Assembly: GCA_944380515.1 (NCBI GenBank)
Contig: CALWHT010000046.1
Span: forward strand, 1 to 47,080
DNA length: 47,080 nt
Source of the DNA: an uncultured Roseburia sp.
GTDB taxonomy: Bacteria > Bacillota > Clostridia > Lachnospirales > Lachnospiraceae
Reading direction: 5' to 3'
This document shows positions 17,572 through 25,593 of the stretch, in pieces. How positions within the stretch are numbered: position 1 is the stretch's first letter; every line of letters starts with the position of its first letter. The position numbers and the translations under genes were made by a program. The notes under the pieces were generated by a model that saw only the letters and a program-made list of their open reading frames with translations, ran no database searches and had not been told where the DNA came from.

Positions 17572-18706
17572 TATCAATGAAATTTTAAAACAGGCCCTTA
17601 CTCCAAACGAAGAACCGGATTTCCATTTGAATCAGAAAATATTACATTGTGTAAAGGAGACAAGTCAGATGGAGAAAAGAACATGGAAAAGAGTACCGGC
17701 TATGGTATTGACGACTGCACTGGTGCTTGGCGTCTGCACAGTCAGCGCTTATGCGGCATGGCGGTATCTCGCACCCGTACAGGTGGCGGAGCATCTAAAG
17801 GACAGCAGGCTTTCTTCGGCCTTTGAGAGTGAGGATGCCGTCAAAATAAACGAAACACAGAGCTGCGGCGGATATGATGTAACGCTGCTCGGTATGGTAT
17901 CGGGAAAGGGGCTTTCGGATTACGTCACAGAGGTAGACGGCGAGCTGTTGGATGACAGAACCTATTCTGTCGTCGCGGTTGAAAAATCCGACAAAACGCC
18001 GATGCCGGATAATGCGGAGATATTCGTGTCGCCGTTTATCCAGGGCTATCAGCCGGGACGCTACAATGCGGCAGGCATGAACGGCGGCTATTCAAGCTTT
18101 CTGGAGGATGGAGTCCTTTATTGTATTGCGGAATGCGATAATGTTTCGGCTTTTGCGGACAGGACGATTTATCTCGGCGTGTTGGGAGAGACGTTCTATA
18201 ACAGCGAGGCGTATCAATATGACGAGGCGACGGGGGAGATTGCCAGAAATGAAAGCTATGACGGCTTAAACGCGCTGTTTGTACTCCCGCTTGATGCGTC
18301 CATGGCGGACAGTGAAGCGGCGGAAGCCCTGATCGAAGCGATTGATACGGCTCGGGCTTCGGATGATGGCGAAATGCGGGAGACGGACGCTGACCGTTTT
18401 ATGCAGCGGCTGACGCCGGAAAATATCGATGAATATGCAAAGAGGGTCGAAAGTACGGTTATGACTGTCACGCCGGACGCGGACGGCGGCATCACGTACG
18501 CCTATGAGCTGGAAAATGGCGCGGCGGGCAGCGGAACGGTGGCGAAAGAAACACTTTTCCACGACGAAGCGCCGGGCATGAGTCCGCAGTTTTCCTACTC
18601 CTGCTCGGACGCGGACGGCGAAAACGGCCAGCTTGTGATTGAAACCTTTACTCTGAATGAGGACGGGACAGTTACGTTTGCCGCCTATGTGGCAAATTTG
18701 GAGTGA
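17561..18706 (+). CDS. Membrane-anchored anti-sigma-like protein (DUF4179-type)
   Basis: The 381-residue protein has a short cytoplasmic N-terminus (1-45), one transmembrane segment around VPAMVLTTALVLGVCTVSAYA, and a large extracytoplasmic domain of about 310 residues. This is the layout of DUF4179-type anti-sigma factors that follow ECF sigma genes in Clostridia. The start at 17561 is preferred because GGAGG lies nine bases upstream; ATG 17552 is too close to it. The outer domain may sense an envelope or peptide signal. No catalytic motif is visible. Confidence 0.75.
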   Translation: MKRDINEILKQALTPNEEPDFHLNQKILHCVKETSQMEKRTWKRVPAMVLTTALVLGVCTVSAYAAWRYLAPVQVAEHLKDSRLSSAFESEDAVKINETQSCGGYDVTLLGMVSGKGLSDYVTEVDGELLDDRTYSVVAVEKSDKTPMPDNAEIFVSPFIQGYQPGRYNAAGMNGGYSSFLEDGVLYCIAECDNVSAFADRTIYLGVLGETFYNSEAYQYDEATGEIARNESYDGLNALFVLPLDASMADSEAAEALIEAIDTARASDDGEMRETDADRFMQRLTPENIDEYAKRVESTVMTVTPDADGGITYAYELENGAAGSGTVAKETLFHDEAPGMSPQFSYSCSDADGENGQLVIETFTLNEDGTVTFAAYVANLE

Positions 18707-18727
18707 GAAGAAAGGAATGAGAAATAC

Positions 18728-18913
18728 GTGGAATTAGTGGAAGGCAGCCCAAGAGATACCGCCGGCAGACCGGAAAAGGAAATCAGAGTTTATCTTGGCT
18801 GCCATCCGTGTGTCAATACCGCGAGCCTGCGCATAAAGACGAAAGATGTGCTGGAGCGTTTCCTTCTGGCGGTGGGGCACGCCTACAGGACGGTTCATAT
18901 GGATGAGGGATGA
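18728..18913 (+). pseudogene. Internally deleted YbaK/ProX-type prolyl-tRNA editing protein
   Basis: The 61-residue frame starts at GTG and joins two ends of a known family. Residues 1-22 match the N-terminus of Clostridial YbaK/PrdX-type deacylases (ELVxGxPxDTxGRxEKEIRVY). Residues 23-58 match the extreme C-terminus (GCHPCVNTASLRIKTKDVLERF and AVGHAYRTV). About 110 residues in between, including most of the editing pocket, are absent, yet the join is in frame. The result is unlikely to edit Ala-tRNA-Pro. It could still be expressed as a micro-protein. Family identity rests on memory of the conserved ends. Confidence 0.7.
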
Positions 18914-18954
18914 GCGCGTTCTGCTCGAATCCTTTGGCAGGTGAATATTGCACA

Positions 18955-18996
18955 AAAATTGCTTCCGGAAAACAAATGTTTCGGAAGCAATTTTTT
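18955..18996. terminator. Bidirectional terminator
   Basis: A 13-bp stem AAAATTGCTTCCG/CGGAAGCAATTTT (18955-18967 with 18982-18994) is flanked by A- and T-runs. It separates the plus-strand relic gene from the end of the minus-strand ATPase gene. Confidence 0.85.
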
Positions 18997-19001
18997 GCAA
19001 T

Positions 19002-19724
19002 TTAATATGATTCGCTCAATAATCTATGCAGCAAATGATCGCGATTGTTAATAAACATTTCCGTTACCACGTAGCTGTCAGTTTCTTCATATTCACATAG
19101 ATGAACTTCCCCCATGTCAAAACTATATATTTCTGCATCAGGTATCCCAAGCAGGATAGGAGAATGAGTGACGATTATAAACTGTGCCCCTTCTTTTGCA
19201 CACTTATATATATTCAATAACAATGTTAACTGTCTTTGGGGTGATAATGCTGCTTCTGGTTCATCAAAAATATAAATACCATCTGCTTTCATGTAATTTT
19301 GTGCAATTGCCAAAAAACTTTCACCATGGGATTTCTCGTGATATTTCTCGGAAGGATGGTTGGCATCTGCATATTCCCGCTCTTTTGTTGCCACATTATA
19401 AAAACTTTCTGCTCTAAGAAAATATCCCGATTTTGGTCTGCGAACTCCTTTTACAATCCTAACAGCATCACACAATTCAGAATGAGAATCATATGTCGAA
19501 AAAGAATAATTTTTAGTGCCGCCTTCCGGATTAAACCCATATGCAACAGCAATCGCTTCTAACAGAGTCGATTTTCCGCTTCCGTTTTCTCCGACAAAAA
19601 ATGTTATGGGTTTGTGAAAGGTTAATTCAGTCATATCTTTAATGGCATCTATTTTCCTCAAATAACTGTGTGGATCGATTTTGGCCCAATCAATCGTGAA
19701 TCCCTGAATAAATTGATTATTCAT
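19002..19724 (-). CDS. ABC-like AAA ATPase (COG3910-type)
   Basis: The 240-residue soluble protein is a single ABC-type nucleotide-binding domain without a transporter partner. Walker A is GENGSGKST (residues 45-53), a signature-like SHGESFLAI follows near residue 133, Walker B is IYIFDEPEAAL, and the switch His is in IIVTHSPILL. This is the pattern of small OLD/SMC-like predicted ATPases (COG3910). AAGGAAGG precedes the start on the minus strand. The gene is visibly more AT-rich than its neighbours and stands alone between unrelated genes, suggesting horizontal gain. Function of the family is unsettled. Confidence 0.85.
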   Translation of the reverse strand: MNNQFIQGFTIDWAKIDPHSYLRKIDAIKDMTELTFHKPITFFVGENGSGKSTLLEAIAVAYGFNPEGGTKNYSFSTYDSHSELCDAVRIVKGVRRPKSGYFLRAESFYNVATKEREYADANHPSEKYHEKSHGESFLAIAQNYMKADGIYIFDEPEAALSPQRQLTLLLNIYKCAKEGAQFIIVTHSPILLGIPDAEIYSFDMGEVHLCEYEETDSYVVTEMFINNRDHLLHRLLSESY

Positions 19725-19822
19725 GTTTATCCTTCCTTTATCAACTTATATTTTTGATATAAAAACTGGAGAATGGTTACTTCTTGTCGGGTAAAAATGT
19801 TATTTGTCGGGGTCATTGTAAC

Positions 19823-19921
19823 ACACGACTGCGCTGCTTTCAAGAAAGGTGGTCGATGAATTAGACGGAGTACATCCCGGCAACATTTACGATAAAAGGC
19901 GCAGAAATTTCTTTGTTTGAC
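19823..19921 (+). other. Open stretch in intergenic DNA, possible relic of a coding sequence
   Basis: The 308 bases between the divergent ATPase gene and 20033 hold no intact gene. One plus-strand frame is open from after a TAA at 19820 to TGA 19919 and reads as a protein-like tail including RKVVDELDGVHPGNIYDKRR. There is no start codon with a ribosome site. I do not recognise the parent; it could be chance. No promoter with both elements is clear here. Confidence 0.2.
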
Positions 19922-20032
19922 ATATCGGGCCGGACGTTTTAATATTAAAATTATGCCGCTGTCTGTGCGGAGCGTCACAGATTAGCCTTGATGGCATCCT
20001 GTCACGTAAAACGCTCCAGAATGGAGAATGAG

Positions 20033-20701
20033 ATGGAAAACGCAAAAATCAGCAATTTATACGATTTAAACGAGACAATTGCAAAAGAATACTTAGAGCA
20101 GTTCACCTACCCATGGGAGGCGCTGAAGGGAATCGCGGCATTCATAAGAGAGTTTGGCCCCACACTGGATCCGGAACGGTATGAGCAGCGCGGAGAAGAT
20201 ATCTGGGTGGCAAAAAGCGCGAAGGTGGCGCCGACCGCATGCTTAAACGGTCCGCTGATTATCGACGAGGACGCGGAAATCCGTCACTGCGCGTTTATCC
20301 GGGGCAGCGCGATCGTAGGAAAGGGCTCTGTTGTCGGCAATTCCACGGAGCTGAAAAATGACATTATTTTTAACTGCGTGCAGGTTCCGCATTACAATTA
20401 TGTCGGAGATTCTATCCTGGGGTACAAATCCCATATGGGTGCAGGTTCGATTACCTCTAACGTGAAGTCGGATAAAACGCTGGTTGTGGTAAAGGACGGG
20501 GATGAGAAGCTTGAGACAGGGCTGAAAAAGTTTGGCGCCATGCTGGGGGACTTTGTCGAGGTCGGCTGCAATTCCGTGCTGAATCCCGGAACTGTCATCG
20601 GCAGACATACGAACATTTACCCGCTGTCTTCGGTGCGCGGCGTTATTCCGGCGAATTCCATTTACAAAAATAAGAATGAGGTTGCGGCAAAAAATTTGTA
20701 A
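20033..20701 (+). CDS. Left-handed beta-helix (hexapeptide-repeat) acyltransferase-like protein
   Basis: The 222-residue protein resembles the C-terminal half of GlmU-type enzymes. Hexapeptide repeats run from about residue 60 (IWVAKSAKVAPTACLNGPL) through VGKGSVVGNSTELKN, VPHYNYVGDSILGYKSHMGAG and VEVGCNSVLNPGTVIG. Such proteins are often annotated as UDP-N-acetylglucosamine pyrophosphorylase, but the nucleotidyltransferase domain is absent, so that name is misleading. I chose ATG 20033 because GGAG lies six bases upstream; the frame extends to 19988 without support. Substrate is unknown. It stands alone. Confidence 0.75.
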   Translation: MENAKISNLYDLNETIAKEYLEQFTYPWEALKGIAAFIREFGPTLDPERYEQRGEDIWVAKSAKVAPTACLNGPLIIDEDAEIRHCAFIRGSAIVGKGSVVGNSTELKNDIIFNCVQVPHYNYVGDSILGYKSHMGAGSITSNVKSDKTLVVVKDGDEKLETGLKKFGAMLGDFVEVGCNSVLNPGTVIGRHTNIYPLSSVRGVIPANSIYKNKNEVAAKNL

Positions 20702-20878
20702 CTTTAGATTCATAACGTGAGCTTGTTCAGGCAGAAACTGGATAGTTTGCCAAAAAAGCAAAATAGACAAATTTTTTACTTGATAGATTGCATAAAATGT
20801 GCGAAAATATATGAGGTATGTTAAATGTATAACAAAGTCTGATACATACAGTTCTATTTAAGCGAAAGGAGTCTTAAA

Positions 20879-21571
20879 ATGATTTACACTAAGGAAGTCG
20901 AAAACATGTGTCCCGTAGCAAAGGGCGCAAAACATGAACCAGCTCCAATTCCGGAAGAAGGCAAATGGGTTCATTCTAAAAAAATCGAAGATATTTCAGG
21001 TTTTACACATGGTGTAGGCTGGTGCGCACCGCAGCAGGGTGCCTGCAAGCTTTCATTAAATGTAAAGAACGGTGTAATCGAAGAGGCATTGGTTGAGACC
21101 ATCGGATGCTCCGGTATGACGCATTCCGCAGCGATGGCAGCAGAGATTTTGCAGGGCAAAACAATTCTTGAGGCATTAAACACAGACCTTGTTTGTGATG
21201 CAATCAATACAGCAATGAGAGAGTTATTCTTACAGATTGTCTATGGACGTACCCAGAGTGCGTTCTCTGACGACGGACTTGCTATCGGCGCAGGACTTGA
21301 GGATTTAGGAAAAGGACTCCGTTCTCAGGTTGGTACGATGTATGCGACCAAGGAGAAGGGCGTTCGCTATCTGGAGATGGCTGAGGGCTATGTAACCGGA
21401 ATCGCGCTTGACGAGAATAACGAAGTAATCGGATATCAGTTCGTTTCCCTTGGAAAAATGACTGACTTTATCAAAAAAGGCGATGATCCTAATACTGCTT
21501 GGGAGAAAGCAAAGGGACAGTACGGCCGTGTGGCGGATGCCGCAAAAATCATCGACCCAAGAGAAGAATAG
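20879..21571 (+). CDS. IscU/NifU-like scaffold protein paired with GGGtGRT protein
   Basis: The 230-residue protein has an IscU-like core: WCAPQQGAC and ETIGCSGMTHSAAMAAEILQ followed by GKTILEAL, matching the scaffold pattern with Cys ligands. It is longer than IscU and has an extra N-terminal segment with another Cys (MCPVAKGAKHEPAP). AAAGGAG precedes the ATG. The GGGtGRT gene follows after 18 bases with its own ribosome site, and this pairing is conserved in Clostridia as far as I know. A role in Fe-S cluster handling is inferred from the fold; the specific client is unknown. Confidence 0.8.
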   Translation: MIYTKEVENMCPVAKGAKHEPAPIPEEGKWVHSKKIEDISGFTHGVGWCAPQQGACKLSLNVKNGVIEEALVETIGCSGMTHSAAMAAEILQGKTILEALNTDLVCDAINTAMRELFLQIVYGRTQSAFSDDGLAIGAGLEDLGKGLRSQVGTMYATKEKGVRYLEMAEGYVTGIALDENNEVIGYQFVSLGKMTDFIKKGDDPNTAWEKAKGQYGRVADAAKIIDPREE

Positions 21572-21589
21572 GAAAGGAGACGGACGAAA

Positions 21590-22600
21590 ATGGCTTTATT
21601 TGAAGGATATGAAAGAAGAATTAACCAGATTAACGCTGTTTTAAACAGCTATGGAATCAGCTCAATCGAAGAAGCTGAGAAAATTACGAAGGATGCCGGT
21701 TTGAATGTTTACGACCAGGTAAAGAAGATTCAGCCGATTTGCTTTGAGAATGCATGCTGGGCTTACACCGTAGGCGCTGCGATTGCAATTAAAAAGGGCT
21801 GCACAAGAGCGGCTGACGCTGCTGCGGCAATCGGAGAGGGACTTCAGGCATTCTGTATCCCGGGCTCTGTTGCTGACCACAGAAAAGTAGGCTTAGGACA
21901 CGGAAACCTTGGCAAGATGCTGCTTGAGGAGGAGACAGAGTGCTTCTGCTTTTTGGCAGGACATGAGTCCTTTGCGGCGGCAGAGGGTGCAATCGGTATC
22001 GCTGAGAAGGCGAACAAGGTACGTCAGAAACCGCTTCGCGTTATCTTAAACGGTCTCGGAAAGGATGCTGCACAGATTATCTCCCGTATCAACGGCTTTA
22101 CCTTTGTTGAGACTCAGTACGATTACAAAGAGGCAAAATTAAACATCGTATACGAGAAGCCGTATTCCAACGGACTTCGCGCAACCGTAAAATGCTACGG
22201 CGCGGACGATGTTCAGGAAGGTGTTGCAATCATGCACCATGAGAACGTAGGTGTTTCCATCACCGGTAACTCTACGAACCCGACACGTTTCCAGCACCCG
22301 GTAGCAGGTACCTACAAGAAAGAGTGTAACGAGCAGGGTAAGAAATACTTCTCCGTTGCATCCGGCGGCGGTACGGGACGTACCCTTCACCCGGACAACA
22401 TGGCTGCTGGCCCGGCTTCCTATGGTATGACCGATACGATGGGACGTATGCACTCCGACGCACAGTTTGCAGGTTCTTCCTCCGTTCCGGCTCACGTTGA
22501 GATGATGGGTCTGATTGGTATGGGCAATAACCCGATGGTAGGTGCGACGGTAGCAGTTGCAGTTTCCGTTGAGGAAGCTCATAAGGAAGGTAAGTTCTAA
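21590..22600 (+). CDS. GGGtGRT protein
   Basis: The 336-residue cytoplasmic protein carries the family name motif, GGGTGRTLHPDNMAAGPASY, near residue 260. Other conserved pieces are CFENACWAYTVGAAIAIKKG, GLGHGNLGKMLLEEETECF and FLAGHESFAAAEG. Many Cys and His residues would suit metal or Fe-S chemistry. Function is not established for the family. It forms an operon with the IscU-like gene, and codon use suggests high expression (few rare codons, strong AAAGGAG). A terminator follows 28 bases after the stop. Confidence 0.85.
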   Translation: MALFEGYERRINQINAVLNSYGISSIEEAEKITKDAGLNVYDQVKKIQPICFENACWAYTVGAAIAIKKGCTRAADAAAAIGEGLQAFCIPGSVADHRKVGLGHGNLGKMLLEEETECFCFLAGHESFAAAEGAIGIAEKANKVRQKPLRVILNGLGKDAAQIISRINGFTFVETQYDYKEAKLNIVYEKPYSNGLRATVKCYGADDVQEGVAIMHHENVGVSITGNSTNPTRFQHPVAGTYKKECNEQGKKYFSVASGGGTGRTLHPDNMAAGPASYGMTDTMGRMHSDAQFAGSSSVPAHVEMMGLIGMGNNPMVGATVAVAVSVEEAHKEGKF

Positions 22601-22627
22601 GAGAAAAACAATACAATCAAGGGCTTT

Positions 22628-22662
22628 AAGGCTTTCGGGATTCATTCTCGGAAGCCTTTTCT
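22628..22662 (+). terminator. Terminator after the GGGtGRT gene
   Basis: AAGGCTT (22628-22634) pairs with AAGCCTT (22652-22658), extended by imperfect TCGGGA/TCTCGG pairing, and is followed by TTCTTGCTTTT. Confidence 0.65.
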
Positions 22663-22678
22663 TGCTTTTACGGCATAG

Positions 22679-22789
22679 GCGGCTTTTATTATCAGCGCCT
22701 TGACAGGGGCAATTATGGTCATTCAAGGGGAAATGACCCTGGGAGTAGTACAGGCATACCCAGACTCTGTCGGACGAAATAGTGTATAA
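22679..22789 (+). pseudogene. Relic of an ABC exporter transmembrane domain
   Basis: Within the 319-base gap before the first yhgE gene, one frame between TAG 22676 and TAA 22787 reads FIISALTGAIMVIQGEMTLG followed by VVQAY. This closely resembles the membrane-domain segment xxLxGAxxVIxGxMTLGxVQA of type 1 ABC exporters. Only about 37 codons remain, with no start or ribosome site. It is most simply a remnant of a lost or eroded exporter gene. The rest of the gap is AT-rich, with TATAAT at 22785-22790 and 22855-22860 that may serve yhgE transcription. Confidence 0.5.
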
Positions 22790-22919
22790 TACCGTATTCT
22801 CATAATATAGACAACTGCTTCATTTTGACTATTTCTTTTCATATAAGATTGTCATATAATATATAAGATTTTTGATTGTGGTATGCCGGAATGACCGAAA
22901 GAAAAATGGGAGTATCAAA

Positions 22920-25139
22920 ATGAAAAATATATGGAAGATATTTGCAGGTGATATTACAAAACTGGTAAAAAATCCGCTGGCACTGATGATTGCGGCCGGA
23001 CTTTGTGTTATTCCTTCACTGTATGCGTGGTTTAATATCTATTCTAATTGGGATCCCTATGCAAATACGTCCAATATTAAGATTGCCGTTGTCACAGAGG
23101 ATGAGGGTTGCCGTATGGATGACGGGACAATTGTGAATATGGGTGATTCCGTCGTTGAAGGTTTAAAGAAAAACGAGGCAATTGGATGGGTAATTACAGA
23201 TACGGCGGAGGAGGCACTGGACGGTGTTTACAATGGGACATATTATGCGGCCATTATTATCAGCCGTAATTTTACATACAGTATGTACCATGTGTCAGGG
23301 CAGGATTTGGAAAGTCCGACAATAGTATATTATGAAAATGAAAAAAAGAATGCAGTTGCAACCAAAATTACCGATTCTGCAGTGTCAACCTTAAAGCAGA
23401 GTATTAACGAGCAGTTTATTTCGGTAATTGCGGGAAAAATTTTTGAACAGACAAACGATTTGTCAACAGAGCTTGACGGGGCTGCAAGATTTTCGTATTT
23501 TCAGCGCAAGCTGGAAGAGTTAAATGACAATCTCATTTCCTACAGCGCTATGATTGATGCATTTATCGCAGGGAACGAAGAATTAGCCGAGGCTGTTGCG
23601 GATGCAAACGATGATATACCTGAGATTTCTTCTCAGATAACAGAGGGGGCCAACGGTTTTGATGGCGCAAAGCAAAGTCTGGATGAGACGAGTGCCTCAC
23701 TGGAGGATTTCAATAAAAATGTAGATCAGACGATGACGAATATCCAGGATTCTATTCATCGGATTTCTGAGTACTTAAGCAGTACAGACCTTTCCGGGGA
23801 GGCTCAGAAAACAGCGGACAGTCTGAATCAGACTGTGGCGGAAGCGGCGGCTCTGCGCCAGCAGTTGGACGCTTTGACAGATCATTTGGAAAAAATGATC
23901 GTTGAGCAAAATATTTCCGAGCAGGAAAAGGAGACTATCAGGGAAATTATTGAAACGATAGTGTCAATCAGTAACGGGGCACAGGACATTCAAAAGGCAA
24001 TTGGCAGTATCAATCAGATTGCCATGGGAGTTTCCCAACAATTGCAGACAGAACAGATTAACACGGAAATTTCCGGCAGTATGGTTGCGGATGCAGTCAA
24101 TACATCTCTTTCCGGTATGAATCAGATATTGTCCGCTTGCAGCCAGGCGGTGTCAAATATGCAGGGGATGTATACAGAAAGCCTGGTGCCGCAGCTTAAT
24201 AATGTGATGGACAGTATGGCTGAGGTGCTGGAGAATGTCTCGGGATTGTTGACAAACCTGAACACTTCATTAGGTGACATGGGAGTTGTATTTTCAGGAA
24301 TAGAGACTACGGTAATCGGAGCAAACGCCAGCCTGGAACAGATACAGACTGTGATTGATGAGGTGAGCGGAAAGCTGGACAGGTTGCTTACACGTCTTAA
24401 TTCCGTCGGTGAAGATGAAAAGCTGCGGGCATTTTTGGAATTTATGGGAGGAGATTCGGAGGACTATGCGGAATTTTTTTCCGAGCCTGTAGTTGTCACG
24501 ACAGAGAAGGTCTATTCGATTCCAAACTACGGCACTGCAATGACGCCGTTTTATACGGTTTTGGCGATTTGGGTGGGTGGTACCATTCTGGTGGCGCTGA
24601 TTAAGGTAAAGGCGGAGCCGGGCGAACTTACGTGTGTAAAATCCTGGCAGTTGTTTTTCGGACGATATCTGCTGTTTTTTGTGCTGGGACAAATTCAGGC
24701 GCTGATTATAGTACTTGGAGATATTTATCTGCTGCACTGTCAGATATTATTTCCGATATGGTTCTGGCTGGCGGCCGCATTGGCAAGCTTTACATTTACG
24801 CTGCTGATTTATGCATTGGCTCTTTCTTTTGGGGACGTAGGGAAGGCATTGGCAGTGGTTGTCATGGTCATTCAGATTGCCGGTTCCGGCGGAACCTTTC
24901 CAATCGAATTGCTTCCTTCCATTTACCGGAATATTTATATTTTCTTTCCGTTTCCCTATGCAATTAATGCAATGCGCGAGACGATCGGCGGAATGTATGG
25001 CAGCGATTACATGAAGTATCTGGCAGAGCTGTTGATTTTTGCAGCCGCAGCGCTGGTGCTTGGCCTGGTCATCCGTATTCCTTTTGTGAAGCTGAATCAC
25101 TTTGTAGAGAAACGGATGGAAGATACCAAAATGATGTGA
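22920..25139 (+). CDS. YhgE/Pip family membrane protein (first copy)
   Basis: The 739-residue protein begins with a transmembrane helix in PLALMIAAGLCVIPSLYAWF, followed by the family signature NIYSNWDPYANT. A roughly 480-residue extracytoplasmic region is rich in heptad-like coiled coil (for example QMTNIQDSIHRISEYL-type stretches). The C-terminal 200 residues hold about five helices of the ABC-2 permease type, with GGTFPIELLPSIYR and FPFPYAINAMRETIGGMYG. GGGAG lies eight bases before ATG 22920. YhgE/Pip proteins are linked to phage adsorption and to export machines in Gram-positives; the role here is not defined. It heads a three-gene operon with a paralogue. Confidence 0.88.
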   Translation: MKNIWKIFAGDITKLVKNPLALMIAAGLCVIPSLYAWFNIYSNWDPYANTSNIKIAVVTEDEGCRMDDGTIVNMGDSVVEGLKKNEAIGWVITDTAEEALDGVYNGTYYAAIIISRNFTYSMYHVSGQDLESPTIVYYENEKKNAVATKITDSAVSTLKQSINEQFISVIAGKIFEQTNDLSTELDGAARFSYFQRKLEELNDNLISYSAMIDAFIAGNEELAEAVADANDDIPEISSQITEGANGFDGAKQSLDETSASLEDFNKNVDQTMTNIQDSIHRISEYLSSTDLSGEAQKTADSLNQTVAEAAALRQQLDALTDHLEKMIVEQNISEQEKETIREIIETIVSISNGAQDIQKAIGSINQIAMGVSQQLQTEQINTEISGSMVADAVNTSLSGMNQILSACSQAVSNMQGMYTESLVPQLNNVMDSMAEVLENVSGLLTNLNTSLGDMGVVFSGIETTVIGANASLEQIQTVIDEVSGKLDRLLTRLNSVGEDEKLRAFLEFMGGDSEDYAEFFSEPVVVTTEKVYSIPNYGTAMTPFYTVLAIWVGGTILVALIKVKAEPGELTCVKSWQLFFGRYLLFFVLGQIQALIIVLGDIYLLHCQILFPIWFWLAAALASFTFTLLIYALALSFGDVGKALAVVVMVIQIAGSGGTFPIELLPSIYRNIYIFFPFPYAINAMRETIGGMYGSDYMKYLAELLIFAAAALVLGLVIRIPFVKLNHFVEKRMEDTKMM

Positions 25140-25152
25140 CGGGAGAACGGTA

Positions 25153-25593
25153 ATGGAAGAAAAGGAAAAATATGAGAATATGTATGAGAGGCTTGTGTCT
25201 TACGAAAAAGGTATTCACGAGCAGAATCAGCGAAGAATCAGAATCGGGCTAAAATGCATTTTGGTGATTCCGTTGATTTTTCTGTTGCTGCTGTTTTGGA
25301 CAGACAGCAATAAGGTTGTATTCCTGATTCTCTGGATTGTGTCTCTTTTTGGGATTGCGGTTTATCTGATATCGGTAGAATATATAGATTATAATCTACA
25401 GGAAAAGCTAAATGAAATTTGCAGTGAAGATCAGGGGACGGTGGATGCCTTGCTTGGACAGAAACTGGATACGGTCGGGGAAGGAATCCGGCATATGGTG
25501 GAAAAGCTGGATGATTCATTGAATTTTGAGCTGGAGCCGGAAGAGACTTCGGAGAAAGAAACGGAGGTAGCAGAGCTTGAGGAACATAGGTAA
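25153..25593 (+). CDS. Two-helix membrane protein between the YhgE paralogues
   Basis: The 146-residue protein has a charged N-terminus (1-30), two transmembrane helices (about 32-48 and 54-75), then a cytoplasmic segment and a very acidic tail (PEETSEKETEVAELEE). It begins 13 bases after the first yhgE gene, and its end overlaps the start of the second by 17 bases. This tight packing implies a shared function, perhaps a stabilising or coupling subunit for the YhgE pair. I recognise no family. Confidence 0.75.
   Translation: MEEKEKYENMYERLVSYEKGIHEQNQRRIRIGLKCILVIPLIFLLLLFWTDSNKVVFLILWIVSLFGIAVYLISVEYIDYNLQEKLNEICSEDQGTVDALLGQKLDTVGEGIRHMVEKLDDSLNFELEPEETSEKETEVAELEEHR

Noticed and set aside
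19727-19978. 83-codon minus-strand frame upstream of the ATPase gene
   Set aside because: No family resemblance and no promoter or ribosome site; it fills an intergenic region by chance.
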